64,000 nt of DNA from positions 2,232,001 to 2,296,000 of the forward strand of contig OZ241871.1 in NCBI GenBank assembly GCA_965202955.1, given 5' to 3'. Positions within the stretch are counted from its first letter, which is position 1. Each line of letters starts with the position of its first letter. Shown in pieces: positions 1 to 8,426 of this stretch. The DNA is from Bin5 sp034422415 (GTDB lineage: Bacteria > Chloroflexota > Anaerolineae > Caldilineales > Caldilineaceae). The notes beneath the pieces are model-generated. The model searched no databases, was not told the DNA's origin, and saw only the letters and a program-made list of their open reading frames with translations. Position numbers and translations under genes: made by a program.

Positions 1-1
1 G

Positions 2-523
2 AACGCAGCCGGCGGCTGGTGGCGCGTCGACTACCAGGGGCAGCACGGCTGGATCTTCGCGCCCTACGTGGATGCAACCAACGGCGAGACGGTCGAGGTG
101 GTCGGCACGTCCGCGGCGCCTACGCCTACGCCGTCGCCGCAACCTACGCCAACACCGTTCGTTGCGCGCAGCAACGATGAGCTTTCGCTCTATCTGCTCG
201 AAAAGGACAACGCGCCAACGGCCAAGCTGCAAGAGCAGTGGGACGCCATGAGCCAGCAGGAGCGGGATGAGCAGGTGCAGACCGGCAGATTCATGCTCGA
301 GAGCACGGCCGAATACTGCAACATGCCGGCGGCGGACGCGGCGCAGATGATCGACCGGCACGGGCAGCGCCTGGACGACGCCGGCTGGTCGGCCAGCCAG
401 GAGGCCCGGGCCAGGGCGGTGCTGATGCTGATGCTGAACTCGTTTGGCGAGGCCGGCAATTCGCCCGAAGAGTGCGAGGCCTGGCTGACCGATGCGGTGA
501 ACACGCAGATCGCCGACCAGTAG
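2..523 (+). CDS. SH3b-domain protein, C-terminal part (5' end outside window)
   Basis: The reading frame is open from the first bases of the window, so the N-terminus lies upstream. The first ~22 residues (GWWRV...GWIFAPYVDA) match the end of a bacterial SH3 domain, a ligand- or wall-binding module common in exported proteins. A Thr-Pro-rich linker (PTPTPSPQPTPTPF) follows, then a mostly helical C-terminal part of about 110 residues that I do not recognise, containing two Cys. The linker suggests a secreted or surface protein, but the signal peptide is not visible. Function is unknown. The next gene is convergent. Confidence 0.6.
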   Translation, partial: NAAGGWWRVDYQGQHGWIFAPYVDATNGETVEVVGTSAAPTPTPSPQPTPTPFVARSNDELSLYLLEKDNAPTAKLQEQWDAMSQQERDEQVQTGRFMLESTAEYCNMPAADAAQMIDRHGQRLDDAGWSASQEARARAVLMLMLNSFGEAGNSPEECEAWLTDAVNTQIADQ

Positions 524-615
524 GGGACCGCCTCCCACCTGGCGCGTAACGCGCGGCCGGCGCCGCGGGCCGGGCGGGGCAGAGGCGGTGCGATGCAGCT
601 GCGCTCCTGCTGCTT

Positions 616-1044
616 CTACTGCTGCCGGGGCTGCACAAACTCGATCAGGAGTCCGTCGGGGTCGCGCACGCAGACGACACCGGCGGCGTCGAGGGCGGAG
701 TAGGGTTCGGCCAGCGGCTCGACGCCGTGCCGCTTCAGCTCCTCGATGGTCTCCCCGATATCCTCGACGAGCAGGGTAAGCCAGTTCACACCCGACGAAA
801 ACTCAGCGGAGAGCGGGGGCGGCGGCGAGGCGATCTCGGCCAGCTTGATCAGCGTGTCGCCGGCCTTCACCCGTACCTGGCGGAACCCGCGCGGGGCCAG
901 ACCGACGTTCTGGGCCAGCTCGTCGGAGATCTGGATCTCGAAGGCGATCTCCAGGCCCAGGATTTCGTGATAGAAGCGGAGCGACTCCTCGAAGTTGCTG
1001 CAGATGATGGCGATGTCGACGACCGGATGGATCAGTTTGACCAT
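616..1044 (-). CDS. VOC-superfamily (glyoxalase/bleomycin-resistance-like) protein
   Basis: A 142-residue protein of usual VOC length. It opens with a typical first beta-alpha module (VVDIAIICSNFEESLRFYHEILGLE) and ends with the second module (PDGLLIEFVQP), whose Glu and the N-terminal polar residues would form the metal site. VOC proteins are small metal-dependent lyases, isomerases, dioxygenases or binding proteins, so the substrate cannot be told from sequence. The only in-frame start is the ATG, which lacks a close Shine-Dalgarno; a strong AAAGGAGG sits about 40 bases upstream in another frame. It is the last gene of the long minus-strand carbohydrate block and may belong to that transcript. 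Confidence 0.75.
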   Translation of the reverse strand: MVKLIHPVVDIAIICSNFEESLRFYHEILGLEIAFEIQISDELAQNVGLAPRGFRQVRVKAGDTLIKLAEIASPPPPLSAEFSSGVNWLTLLVEDIGETIEELKRHGVEPLAEPYSALDAAGVVCVRDPDGLLIEFVQPRQQ

Positions 1045-1281
1045 GGCGATACCGTGTTCTGCCGCGATGGAGCAGACACGCCTCCTTTGCAGGTGAACGA
1101 TCTTTCCTGGCTCGATGTGAAACTGTGCGGTGACGGCATAGTTGGTGACATCATGGGCGCTGACGTTACAGGCGGTGAATTCATAGGCGCCGCCGGATAC
1201 AACGGTTGGCTGCCGGAGCGTCCTGGCTGAGTTTTGGGGCAGACGCAGCTTTGGCGCGCCATGGCGCGGGGTTCCGTATCT

Positions 1282-2214
1282 TCAGATGAGGACGTTCTGC
1301 AAGACGCCGATTGCCAGCGCAAGACCTTTGCCAGCCTCTATGAGCGGGTCCTCCTGCTCGATTGAGAGCACATCGTCGTAGCCGGCCTGGCGCAAGGCGC
1401 TCACGAATGCGCGCCACGTGAACTCGTCGTGTCCGAAGCCGACCGTGCGGAAGAGCCAGCTGCGGCCCTCCTGCTGCGGGAACAGCCCGTTGTCCAGAAC
1501 GCCGTTGACGCGCACGTGCTGGGCGTCGAGACAGCTGTCCTTGACGTGGACGTGGTAGATGGCGTCGCCGAGGGCGCGCACAACCTCGCTGATATCCACA
1601 CCCTGCCAGAAGAGATGGGAGGGGTCAAGGTTGCAGCCGACGACCGGCCCGACCTCTGCGCGCAGGCGCAGCAGCGTTGCCGGGTTGTAGACCATGTCGC
1701 CGGCGAGCATCTCGAAGCAGAGGCGGACGCCATGGTCGGCGGCGATCCGGCCGTGCTCCTTCCAGTAGGGGATGAGCCGCTCCTGCCACTGCCAGAGGTA
1801 CATGTCCCGGTTGCGGGCCGGGAAGGAGGAGAGAATCCAGTTGGGCGCCTGGTCGCCGGGGGCCGCTTCGGGCAGCCCGGCGATGAGCGTGATGCGGGTG
1901 ACGCCGATCTGCGCCGCCAGCCTGCAGGTGTCGCGGAACTCGCGGTCGTAGTTTTGGGCGGTGTTCGGATCGGGGTGGAGAGGCTCGCCGTGCATGGCAA
2001 AGGCGCTGACCGTCAGCCCGGATGCGGCCAGGGTCCCCTGAAACCGGTCCAGCGCGGACGGGTCGGCCAGCAGTAGGGCCGGGTCGCAATGGTTCTTGGA
2101 GAAGATGCCGCCGGCGCCGATCTCGACGGATCTCAGCCCCAGCTCTTCGATCGTGCGGGCGACTTCGGGCAGAGGTTGGTCGGTCAACCCGGTCAGTACG
2201 GCTCCGAGGTGCAT
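1282..2214 (-). CDS. TIM-barrel sugar phosphate isomerase/epimerase
   Basis: About 310 residues with the AP_endonuc_2 (xylose-isomerase-like) barrel. Likely metal ligands are the Glu of CFEML, the Asp and His of LDPSH, the His residues of HVHVKD and the Glu of SIEQED. These enzymes isomerise or epimerise sugars and inositol derivatives in the cytoplasm. I chose the internal ATG (MHLGAVL) rather than an ATG 72 bases upstream because an AGGGAGGA Shine-Dalgarno lies just before it. It follows the GH127-like gene on the same strand by 84 bases, which suggests it works on the released sugar. A perfect 14-bp palindrome (1255-1268) lies just past its stop. Confidence 0.85.
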   Translation of the reverse strand: MHLGAVLTGLTDQPLPEVARTIEELGLRSVEIGAGGIFSKNHCDPALLLADPSALDRFQGTLAASGLTVSAFAMHGEPLHPDPNTAQNYDREFRDTCRLAAQIGVTRITLIAGLPEAAPGDQAPNWILSSFPARNRDMYLWQWQERLIPYWKEHGRIAADHGVRLCFEMLAGDMVYNPATLLRLRAEVGPVVGCNLDPSHLFWQGVDISEVVRALGDAIYHVHVKDSCLDAQHVRVNGVLDNGLFPQQEGRSWLFRTVGFGHDEFTWRAFVSALRQAGYDDVLSIEQEDPLIEAGKGLALAIGVLQNVLI

Positions 2215-2298
2215 CGTCTGTTCCTCCCTTGGCAACGCAGCTGCGCTGCGTCCTATCCGCTCGCGGGCGGGTGTCGGGCCCGGCATGCGCGGCCGGCT

Positions 2299-4140
2299 TT
2301 ACCAGTAGAGCTGCTCTTGGGAGACGAACCGTTCGATCTCGCGCCAGCGCGTCTTGTTCTGGCGGTAGTGATCGCGTTCGTAGAGGGGGCAGTAGCGCCC
2401 CGGCGGGTCGATCGCCACCACCTCGTTGCCTTTGCGCGTCAGCCGGTAGGTCTCGTCCTCGATGGACACGGTGTCGGTGCGGTCGACCATGGGGAAGGTC
2501 ATGGTGACGGCGCCGCCCGGTTTGACCGCTCCGACGCCGGCATAGCGGCCGTCCCAGCTGAGAGGCCGGTCGGCGCCGTCCACTGTGACGCGCACCTGTG
2601 CGGGGGCGACCCATTCGGGGATGCGCATGGCCAGGTCGACCGGTTGCTTGACCTTGACATCGACCTGGCCGGTGTAGGGGATATGGCTGTCGACGTCGGC
2701 CCAGGGCGAGGCCCGGTTGAGGAGCAGGTTCAGGCGCAGCTTGCCGTCGTCGTGGGAGAGGATCTGTTCCCAGATGTAGTAGATGGCGCGCGTGCCGTTG
2801 CCGGTGCAGCAGTGCATGATGCCGCGGCCATAGAAGTGGTCGGCGTCGAACCAGTCGTTGGCCTTCGGCCAGGAGGCAAAGGCGCCCAGGTTGCGTTCGG
2901 CCACCAGATCGGTGGTCTGGCAGGACTCGTCGATCTCCGAAGCGGGCAGATCGGCCGCGGCCCGCTCTATCCAGTCGATGCGCTGCAGCTGCCCCTCGGC
3001 GAACATGTTGCGCACCCAGCGGTCGACGTCGTCCCAGTAGTCGCCCGTCCCTCCGGCGGACAGTTTCAGGCCCAGTGCGATCATGTCGGCCACCTCACAC
3101 AGTTCGGAGGTCTGCAGCTCGTCGTTGCGCAACAGCTCGGGGAAGTAGCCGAGCAGCCTGTCGCCGTGGGCGATGCCATATTCGAAGCCGCGCTGGACCT
3201 GTTCCAGCCACGCGGTATCTCCGGTGACGCGCTCATATTCCAGGATCGCGAGCAGGGCGTAGGTATGCATGTGAAAGTGGGCCTGCTGCGACGCGCTGGG
3301 ACGGTCCGAGGCGAAACGGCCGTCGGCTTCGATGTATCTGATCTCCTCCAGGATGTAGCGGATGAGCTTTTCGGCCAGCGTTATGGCCGGCTCGTAGCCG
3401 GTCTCGCGGTAGACGTGCGCCATGCCCAGGGCGACGAACGCGACGTGCGCGCCCATCAGGGGATGCTCTTTGCCATAGTCATAGCTGCTTCCCTTCTCGA
3501 CCCAGTGTGAGGACGGGGCATAGAAGGCATAGCGGCCGCGGTCGACCGCCACCTGCGCCAGTCCGTCGACCAGCCGCTCGGCCGCGTCGCGCCAGAGGGG
3601 ACTGCCGTCGCGCCGGTAGTAGACCATCATCGCCGACAGGAGCCTGCCGCAGTAGAAGGGGATGATCTGGTGGCCGGTCTCGGTCTGTGAGCCTTCGGGG
3701 ATGAAATGGCTGCGCACGTAGGTCCAGGGCCGGCCGCCGTTGGGGGCGTAGGCGAGACCGTCCGGTCCCAGCTGGTGCAGGGCCACCTCCATCCACCGGC
3801 GGTCGACCTCCGTATTCAGCTCCGACCCGCTGATGATGCGCATCAGCGGCAGGGCCTCCATGAACTTGGACTGGCACGAGTCGCTGAAGTTGTGCTCCAT
3901 GCGCGGCGGCCTGGCTTTGAAGAATACGTCGAAGTAGATTTCATAGTCGGCCAGCGGGTCGGTGGCCCGGGTGAGGACGTTGACCGCGAGCGCGGCCCGC
4001 TCCTGGAGGTCGAGCGTGTCGGGCGCCAGCGCCAGGTAGCGTTCACCCCGGTAGGCGGGGACCGAGAACGCCGGAATCTGCTGGCGGATATAGTTGATCG
4101 GATCGCCGCGTTCCCAGCTGGAACCCTGTTCGTTGTCCAT
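2299..4140 (-). CDS. GH127-like (beta-L-arabinofuranosidase-type) glycoside hydrolase
   Basis: A 613-residue protein with an (alpha/alpha)6-barrel style N-terminal region and a beta-rich C-terminus (about 480-600). The GH127 zinc/nucleophile pattern is visible: an ELC motif near residue 345 and a Cys-Cys pair (MHCCTGNG) near 441. In characterised GH127 enzymes a Glu and three Cys bind zinc and one Cys is the nucleophile. No signal peptide is visible, so it probably acts in the cytoplasm on imported oligosaccharide. AAGGAG precedes the ATG. It follows the two sugar permease genes, which fits import then hydrolysis. Substrate is unproven, and identity with characterised GH127 enzymes is likely low. 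Confidence 0.75.
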   Translation of the reverse strand: MDNEQGSSWERGDPINYIRQQIPAFSVPAYRGERYLALAPDTLDLQERAALAVNVLTRATDPLADYEIYFDVFFKARPPRMEHNFSDSCQSKFMEALPLMRIISGSELNTEVDRRWMEVALHQLGPDGLAYAPNGGRPWTYVRSHFIPEGSQTETGHQIIPFYCGRLLSAMMVYYRRDGSPLWRDAAERLVDGLAQVAVDRGRYAFYAPSSHWVEKGSSYDYGKEHPLMGAHVAFVALGMAHVYRETGYEPAITLAEKLIRYILEEIRYIEADGRFASDRPSASQQAHFHMHTYALLAILEYERVTGDTAWLEQVQRGFEYGIAHGDRLLGYFPELLRNDELQTSELCEVADMIALGLKLSAGGTGDYWDDVDRWVRNMFAEGQLQRIDWIERAAADLPASEIDESCQTTDLVAERNLGAFASWPKANDWFDADHFYGRGIMHCCTGNGTRAIYYIWEQILSHDDGKLRLNLLLNRASPWADVDSHIPYTGQVDVKVKQPVDLAMRIPEWVAPAQVRVTVDGADRPLSWDGRYAGVGAVKPGGAVTMTFPMVDRTDTVSIEDETYRLTRKGNEVVAIDPPGRYCPLYERDHYRQNKTRWREIERFVSQEQLYW

Positions 4141-4192
4141 GATAGCTCCTTGGAAAGTCAGACCTCAGCGGACGCGGCCGCTTGCGGGGCGC

Positions 4193-5194
4193 TCATTCGA
4201 CCAACCCGGTACGATCGATGCTCTGCGTGAAGAAGCGCTGCGTAAAGATGTAGATGATGAGCAGGGGAAGAATGCCCAACAGGGTGACGGACATGAGCAC
4301 GTTTTCGCCGATCTCGCCGCTGGTCGACCATGTTTTGGCCGAGGCGTGGCGGGCCTGCGTGAACAGCTGTGCATAGTTTTCCATGCGCTGCCCCAGGGTG
4401 TAGGCGGCGGTGTCGTTGATCACCAGGCCGGGGAGGAGGGTGTCGTTCCAGGTCCAGACCAGGGTGAAGAGCATGACGACGAGGATGGCCGGTTTTGCCA
4501 GCGGCAGCATGATCTGCCAGAAGACGCGGAAGGGGCTGGCGCCGTCGACGTAGGCGGCGTCTTCCAGCTCGGAGGGCAGGCCGCGGAAGAACTGGCGGAA
4601 GACGATCAGGATCATGCCGCCGCGCACGCCCCAACCGAGGAAGGGCGGCACGATGAGCGGCACGAAGGTATTGATCAGGTCCAGCTTCGAATAGAAGAGG
4701 TAGAGAGGCACGGCCAGCGTGGGCAGCGGCACGATGATGGTGAAGAGGAGGACCCAAAACAGGAGCTCGCGGCCGGGAAAGCGGGGGCGGGCGAAGCCAT
4801 ATCCGACCATGGCGCCGACGCAGGTCTGGCCCAGCACGGCGGCGGCGCTGACGAAGGTGCTGATCCCCAGGCCGCGGAAGTAGTCGATGATCGAGGAGGC
4901 AAAGCGGAATGCCTGCAAACTCGGCTCGCGCGAGATCCAGACGATCGACGGATTGTTGATCTCGGTCAGCGTCTTGACCGAGGTTGCCATCATGTAGAGC
5001 AGCGGGAAGAGAAAGACGTAGGTGAAGTTGATCAGCACCACCCACAGCAGTATTTTTCCCAGGACGCGCGTCGCGTTGCGCCGCAGGCGGTAGGGGCTGA
5101 TACGGCGCGGGCGCGGGTGCAGGGGGGCCGGGCCGCTCTCGGCGCCGGCGGGAGCAGTAAGCCCGGTTGCGGTCTCGTTCACTGTTGCGCTCAT
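4193..5194 (-). CDS. Carbohydrate ABC transporter permease, MalG type
   Basis: A 333-residue inner-membrane protein with a charged, proline-rich cytoplasmic N-terminus and about six membrane helices. The EAA-type loop that docks the ATPase is near residues 205-230 (EDAAYVDGASPFRVFW...LPLAKP). It forms the pore with the neighbouring MalF-type permease. Its ATG overlaps the stop of that gene (ATGA), which indicates translational coupling. No ATP-binding subunit lies in this block, so a shared MsmK/UgpC-like ATPase elsewhere must energise the system. Confidence 0.93.
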   Translation of the reverse strand: MSATVNETATGLTAPAGAESGPAPLHPRPRRISPYRLRRNATRVLGKILLWVVLINFTYVFLFPLLYMMATSVKTLTEINNPSIVWISREPSLQAFRFASSIIDYFRGLGISTFVSAAAVLGQTCVGAMVGYGFARPRFPGRELLFWVLLFTIIVPLPTLAVPLYLFYSKLDLINTFVPLIVPPFLGWGVRGGMILIVFRQFFRGLPSELEDAAYVDGASPFRVFWQIMLPLAKPAILVVMLFTLVWTWNDTLLPGLVINDTAAYTLGQRMENYAQLFTQARHASAKTWSTSGEIGENVLMSVTLLGILPLLIIYIFTQRFFTQSIDRTGLVE

Positions 5195-6060
5195 GATTTT
5201 TCACCTGCGTAGAAGACGAACTTCGACATGATTCTGACGACCAGTGCGATCTGCAGAAAGACGACGATGAAGTAGGCCATACCCAGTGCCGATGCATACT
5301 CCAGCTGCTGGCCGCGCACGCCGACCTGCATGATGTACTTGATCATCGGGTTTTCGGGGAAGGTAAGCTGGTCGATCATGGCGTAGATGGTCACCAGCAG
5401 GATGACCGGCGACACCATCGGCAGGGTGATCTTCCAGAAGGACTCCCAGGGTGAGGCGCCATCGACGCGTGCGGCCTCGTACAGGCTGGGCGGAATGCTG
5501 TTCAGACCGGCGATGAAGAAGAGGATCTCGACGCCGCTGAACCAGATGATTGCGGTGAGGCGGGTGACGATCCACTGGATCGGCGTTCCTTCGACGACCG
5601 AATCGACCTCGGCGCCCAAGCCCTGCATGAGAGGTTCCAGCGTAGACATCAGCAGCTGGTCGCCGACCCCGACCGAGAGCATATGTTGGATCACGCCGGC
5701 GCTGCCGATCACGACCGGCAGGAAGAAGACGGCGCGCAGGAAGGTCTGGCCGCGCCCGACACCGGTCAGCAGGAGCGCCAGCAGCAGTGAGAAGACGAGG
5801 ATCAGAGGCACGTCGATGGCGACGTTTTCCAGGGTATCGAGCAGGACCGGGGTGAAGACGATGTCCTCGGTGAAGATCTGGCGGTAGTGGTCGAGGCCGA
5901 CCCACTCGGTCTGCCATTGGAAGAGGTCGGTCACCCTCTGAAAGCTCAGCATCAGCGAGCGTCCCAGCGGCCAGGCGAACAGCAGCGCCAGGCCCACGAC
6001 CCAGGGGCTGACGAAGATATAGCCCCACAGGCTCTGCTGCTGTTTCAATGTCAGTTTCAT
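5191..6060 (-). CDS. Carbohydrate ABC transporter permease, MalF type
   Basis: A 289-residue membrane protein of usual length for a MalF/UgpA-type permease, with about six hydrophobic helices starting at WGYIFVSPWVVGLALLF. The EAA loop is near residues 190-215 (EAARVDGASPWESFWKITLP). A GAAGGGAAC Shine-Dalgarno precedes the ATG. It pairs with the downstream MalG-type permease and with the sugar-binding protein encoded at 10826-12283. Two unusual genes (DUF5696 and NHL/Yip1) separate it from that binding protein, which is not the usual order for this transporter class. Confidence 0.93.
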   Translation of the reverse strand: MKLTLKQQQSLWGYIFVSPWVVGLALLFAWPLGRSLMLSFQRVTDLFQWQTEWVGLDHYRQIFTEDIVFTPVLLDTLENVAIDVPLILVFSLLLALLLTGVGRGQTFLRAVFFLPVVIGSAGVIQHMLSVGVGDQLLMSTLEPLMQGLGAEVDSVVEGTPIQWIVTRLTAIIWFSGVEILFFIAGLNSIPPSLYEAARVDGASPWESFWKITLPMVSPVILLVTIYAMIDQLTFPENPMIKYIMQVGVRGQQLEYASALGMAYFIVVFLQIALVVRIMSKFVFYAGEKS

Positions 6061-6125
6061 CGGATGTTCCCTTCAACGAGTGGACGGGACGTGCCCCCGG
6101 TGCCGTCTCTGCCCGCCGTCTGCCG

Positions 6126-8426
6126 TCAGTTGTCTACTGCTATGTGAAAACCCAGGCTTTCGATGCGCAGGCCGTCCTCCGCGTAGGTCCGGTCGCCGTA
6201 GTTGACGATGACACGGGTGCCGTCCTCGTAGCGCGTTTCGAAGACCTGGGGGGCCAGCTGCCTGTGGCCGACGATAAACTGGTCGACGGTATGGCCCAGC
6301 CGGTTGATGATGACTTCGTACTCGGCCGCGGCGTGCGCGAGCCAGTCGAGGTAGTGGGAGCTGTAGAGCTTGGGATAGGTCGTGCGCGCCAGCACGAGCG
6401 GATCGCGATAGGTAAGCTCATAGACCGGTAACATGCCATATTCCAGCTGTTTCAAAAAGGCCGTTTCGAGATTTGTGTGCAGGTTGGCCGGCTCGGGATA
6501 GATGCGAACGAGGCCGTGGGTCGCCAGGGGGTAGAAGGGCACGGTCACGTCGCCGAAGGTGTGATCATGGTGGTAGAGGGGGAAGCGGGTAACGGCCTCT
6601 GTCACGCCGAGCACATACTCGTTGCCTCCCTGGGCGGCCACTGCTCCCATTTCATCGGCGACCGTCTGCAACATCTGCCGCCAGGCGGCGGCAAAGTCGC
6701 TGCGCTGCAAAGGGTGCCGCAGGTTGGCGTCCTGCAGGACAAGCTCGCCGGCCCAGCGCAGTTCCAGGCCGTCTACGCCGAGGGCGGCCAGGCGCGGCAG
6801 GTCCTGCTGCAGGTAGTTTTCCATGGCAAAGACGGGGTTGAGGAAGAACCTGCCCCTCTGCAGGGTCCCGGGAATTTTTTCCACGCGATGGGCCGGCACC
6901 ATGTCGCTGACCGGCAGCAGATTGGACTGGATCACAACGTCGGTCAGGGGAAAGAAGCCGCCATTGCGCAGAAAGGCGAGCGTGTAGTCGTCCTCCAGGA
7001 AGAGCCGTCCTTCGAGCGCGTGCACATGCTCGGCCAGGCTCGCCAATCCGCGGGCGCCTCCCAGATGGCCGTCGGGCGGCCAGCGCCTGGGCAGGTTCCC
7101 CTCGTAGCCGTCAGACTGCCAGCCGACCAGGACGACGTCGACAGCGGTCACGCCCGCTTCGTGAAAGGCGGCCATGATCTCGCCGGCCTCGGCGAAGGAG
7201 GTCGCCGTGACAAAGCGGCGTCTGAAGAGGCCGGGCTTCTCGGCGCCCATGACCAGGCGCAGGCGCATCGCCGGCCTGTTCGGGGGGGAGAGGCTCAGAC
7301 GCGGCACACCGCGATCCTCCATCAGGTGCCGCCGCAGCCGCTGCGCCATCCCGACCCAGTCGGCTTCCTGGTCGGCCAGGAAAAAGTAGCGCATGGCGCG
7401 GTCGCCGGCGATACGCTCGGTCTGATAGATCTCGGTAAATCTGCCTCTGTTTGTCGGCACCAGGCCCGGGCTGCGGTAGTTGAAGCGCACGTTGGCGAAG
7501 CTGAACGATAGGGGCGAGGTGCCTATCCCCGCCTCGATGGAAGAGTCGCCCGCGCCCGCGGTCACCACGCCAAGGACGGCCATTGCGCCGGTGCTCTTTC
7601 CCGGCGGGGCAGGGTGGACGATGCCAAAGGAGGCCAGGGGCGTGCGCTGCTCGGACGGCCTGGCGAAGGAGTAGCGGTCCGGCCCGTAGCTGGTGACGCT
7701 GACAACCTGGCGGTAGCTGGGCTGATTGCCGCCGATGTAGGTCAACGACCCGGGTCCGTCCGGCAGGACCAGGTAGGCCGATGTTTCGGCGCGATAGGGC
7801 GTTGCGCCCAGGTAGGGCAGAATGTCGAGCGCCACCAAGCGGCTCTCGTCCGATTCCACCAGGCCGGTCTCTTCGACGGCGACGTCCAGGTAGTCCGGCC
7901 CCAATTCGTAGCGCAGGTCGAAGGCGAGCGTGTCGCCTTTCATTGTGTAGCGGACGGTTGCGCCGCGGGCGGAAGGCTCAATCCTGACCTCGCGGACCTC
8001 GTTCACGGTGTCCATGCGGCGGGCATGCAGGCCGGTGCTTGACGTGGTGAGCACAAACAGAACCGAGTCGAAGATGCCGCGCAGGTTTTCGGCGATCTGC
8101 TCTCGGTCGGGCAGGACGGGATTGCTCAACCAGACGCGCGACACGCGCAGGTCATGCACGGCGATCTGGGCAGTGCGAGGGTGAATATAGAGCTCAAGAT
8201 GGGTGCTCTTCGCCAGCAGATCGTACCCGGCCGGGACCGCGTCGACGATGGCCTGCGCGCCGCGCAGCGGTTCCTCGTCCTGCGCCGCGACGGGGACAGC
8301 CGCGGCAAGGAGCAGGAGGCAGACGAGGCCGGCGCGTACCGCGTAACGCCGGCAACGGGCGATAGGCGACCGGCAGCAGGCGCTGCTAGAAGGAGACGAT
8401 GCGGACGATCTCATAGAGTACCTCAC
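6126..8426 (-). CDS. DUF5696-type exported protein, probable glycan-related
   Basis: A 766-residue protein with a basic N-terminus, a hydrophobic stretch (AGLVCLLLLAAAVPVAAQ) and a likely signal-peptidase site, so it should be exported. The rest resembles DUF5696 proteins found beside sugar ABC transporters: an N-terminal beta-sandwich region and a TIM-barrel-like half (VTAVDVVLVGWQSDGYEGN, GVDGLELRWAGE). I infer a glycoside hydrolase-like role outside the membrane, but no biochemical function is established. The start is an ATG at 8426 or 8414; both overlap the end of the upstream NHL gene by 29-41 bases, implying coupled expression. Confidence 0.7.
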   Translation of the reverse strand: MRYSMRSSASSPSSSACCRSPIARCRRYAVRAGLVCLLLLAAAVPVAAQDEEPLRGAQAIVDAVPAGYDLLAKSTHLELYIHPRTAQIAVHDLRVSRVWLSNPVLPDREQIAENLRGIFDSVLFVLTTSSTGLHARRMDTVNEVREVRIEPSARGATVRYTMKGDTLAFDLRYELGPDYLDVAVEETGLVESDESRLVALDILPYLGATPYRAETSAYLVLPDGPGSLTYIGGNQPSYRQVVSVTSYGPDRYSFARPSEQRTPLASFGIVHPAPPGKSTGAMAVLGVVTAGAGDSSIEAGIGTSPLSFSFANVRFNYRSPGLVPTNRGRFTEIYQTERIAGDRAMRYFFLADQEADWVGMAQRLRRHLMEDRGVPRLSLSPPNRPAMRLRLVMGAEKPGLFRRRFVTATSFAEAGEIMAAFHEAGVTAVDVVLVGWQSDGYEGNLPRRWPPDGHLGGARGLASLAEHVHALEGRLFLEDDYTLAFLRNGGFFPLTDVVIQSNLLPVSDMVPAHRVEKIPGTLQRGRFFLNPVFAMENYLQQDLPRLAALGVDGLELRWAGELVLQDANLRHPLQRSDFAAAWRQMLQTVADEMGAVAAQGGNEYVLGVTEAVTRFPLYHHDHTFGDVTVPFYPLATHGLVRIYPEPANLHTNLETAFLKQLEYGMLPVYELTYRDPLVLARTTYPKLYSSHYLDWLAHAAAEYEVIINRLGHTVDQFIVGHRQLAPQVFETRYEDGTRVIVNYGDRTYAEDGLRIESLGFHIAVDN

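Noticed and set aside
2089..3510. Long open frame opposite the GH127-like gene (473 codons)
   Set aside because: It is antisense to a well-supported gene, has no recognisable motif, and long antisense frames are expected in this GC-rich sequence. The same holds for frames opposite 8545-10476, 44705-46366 and 57448-59439.
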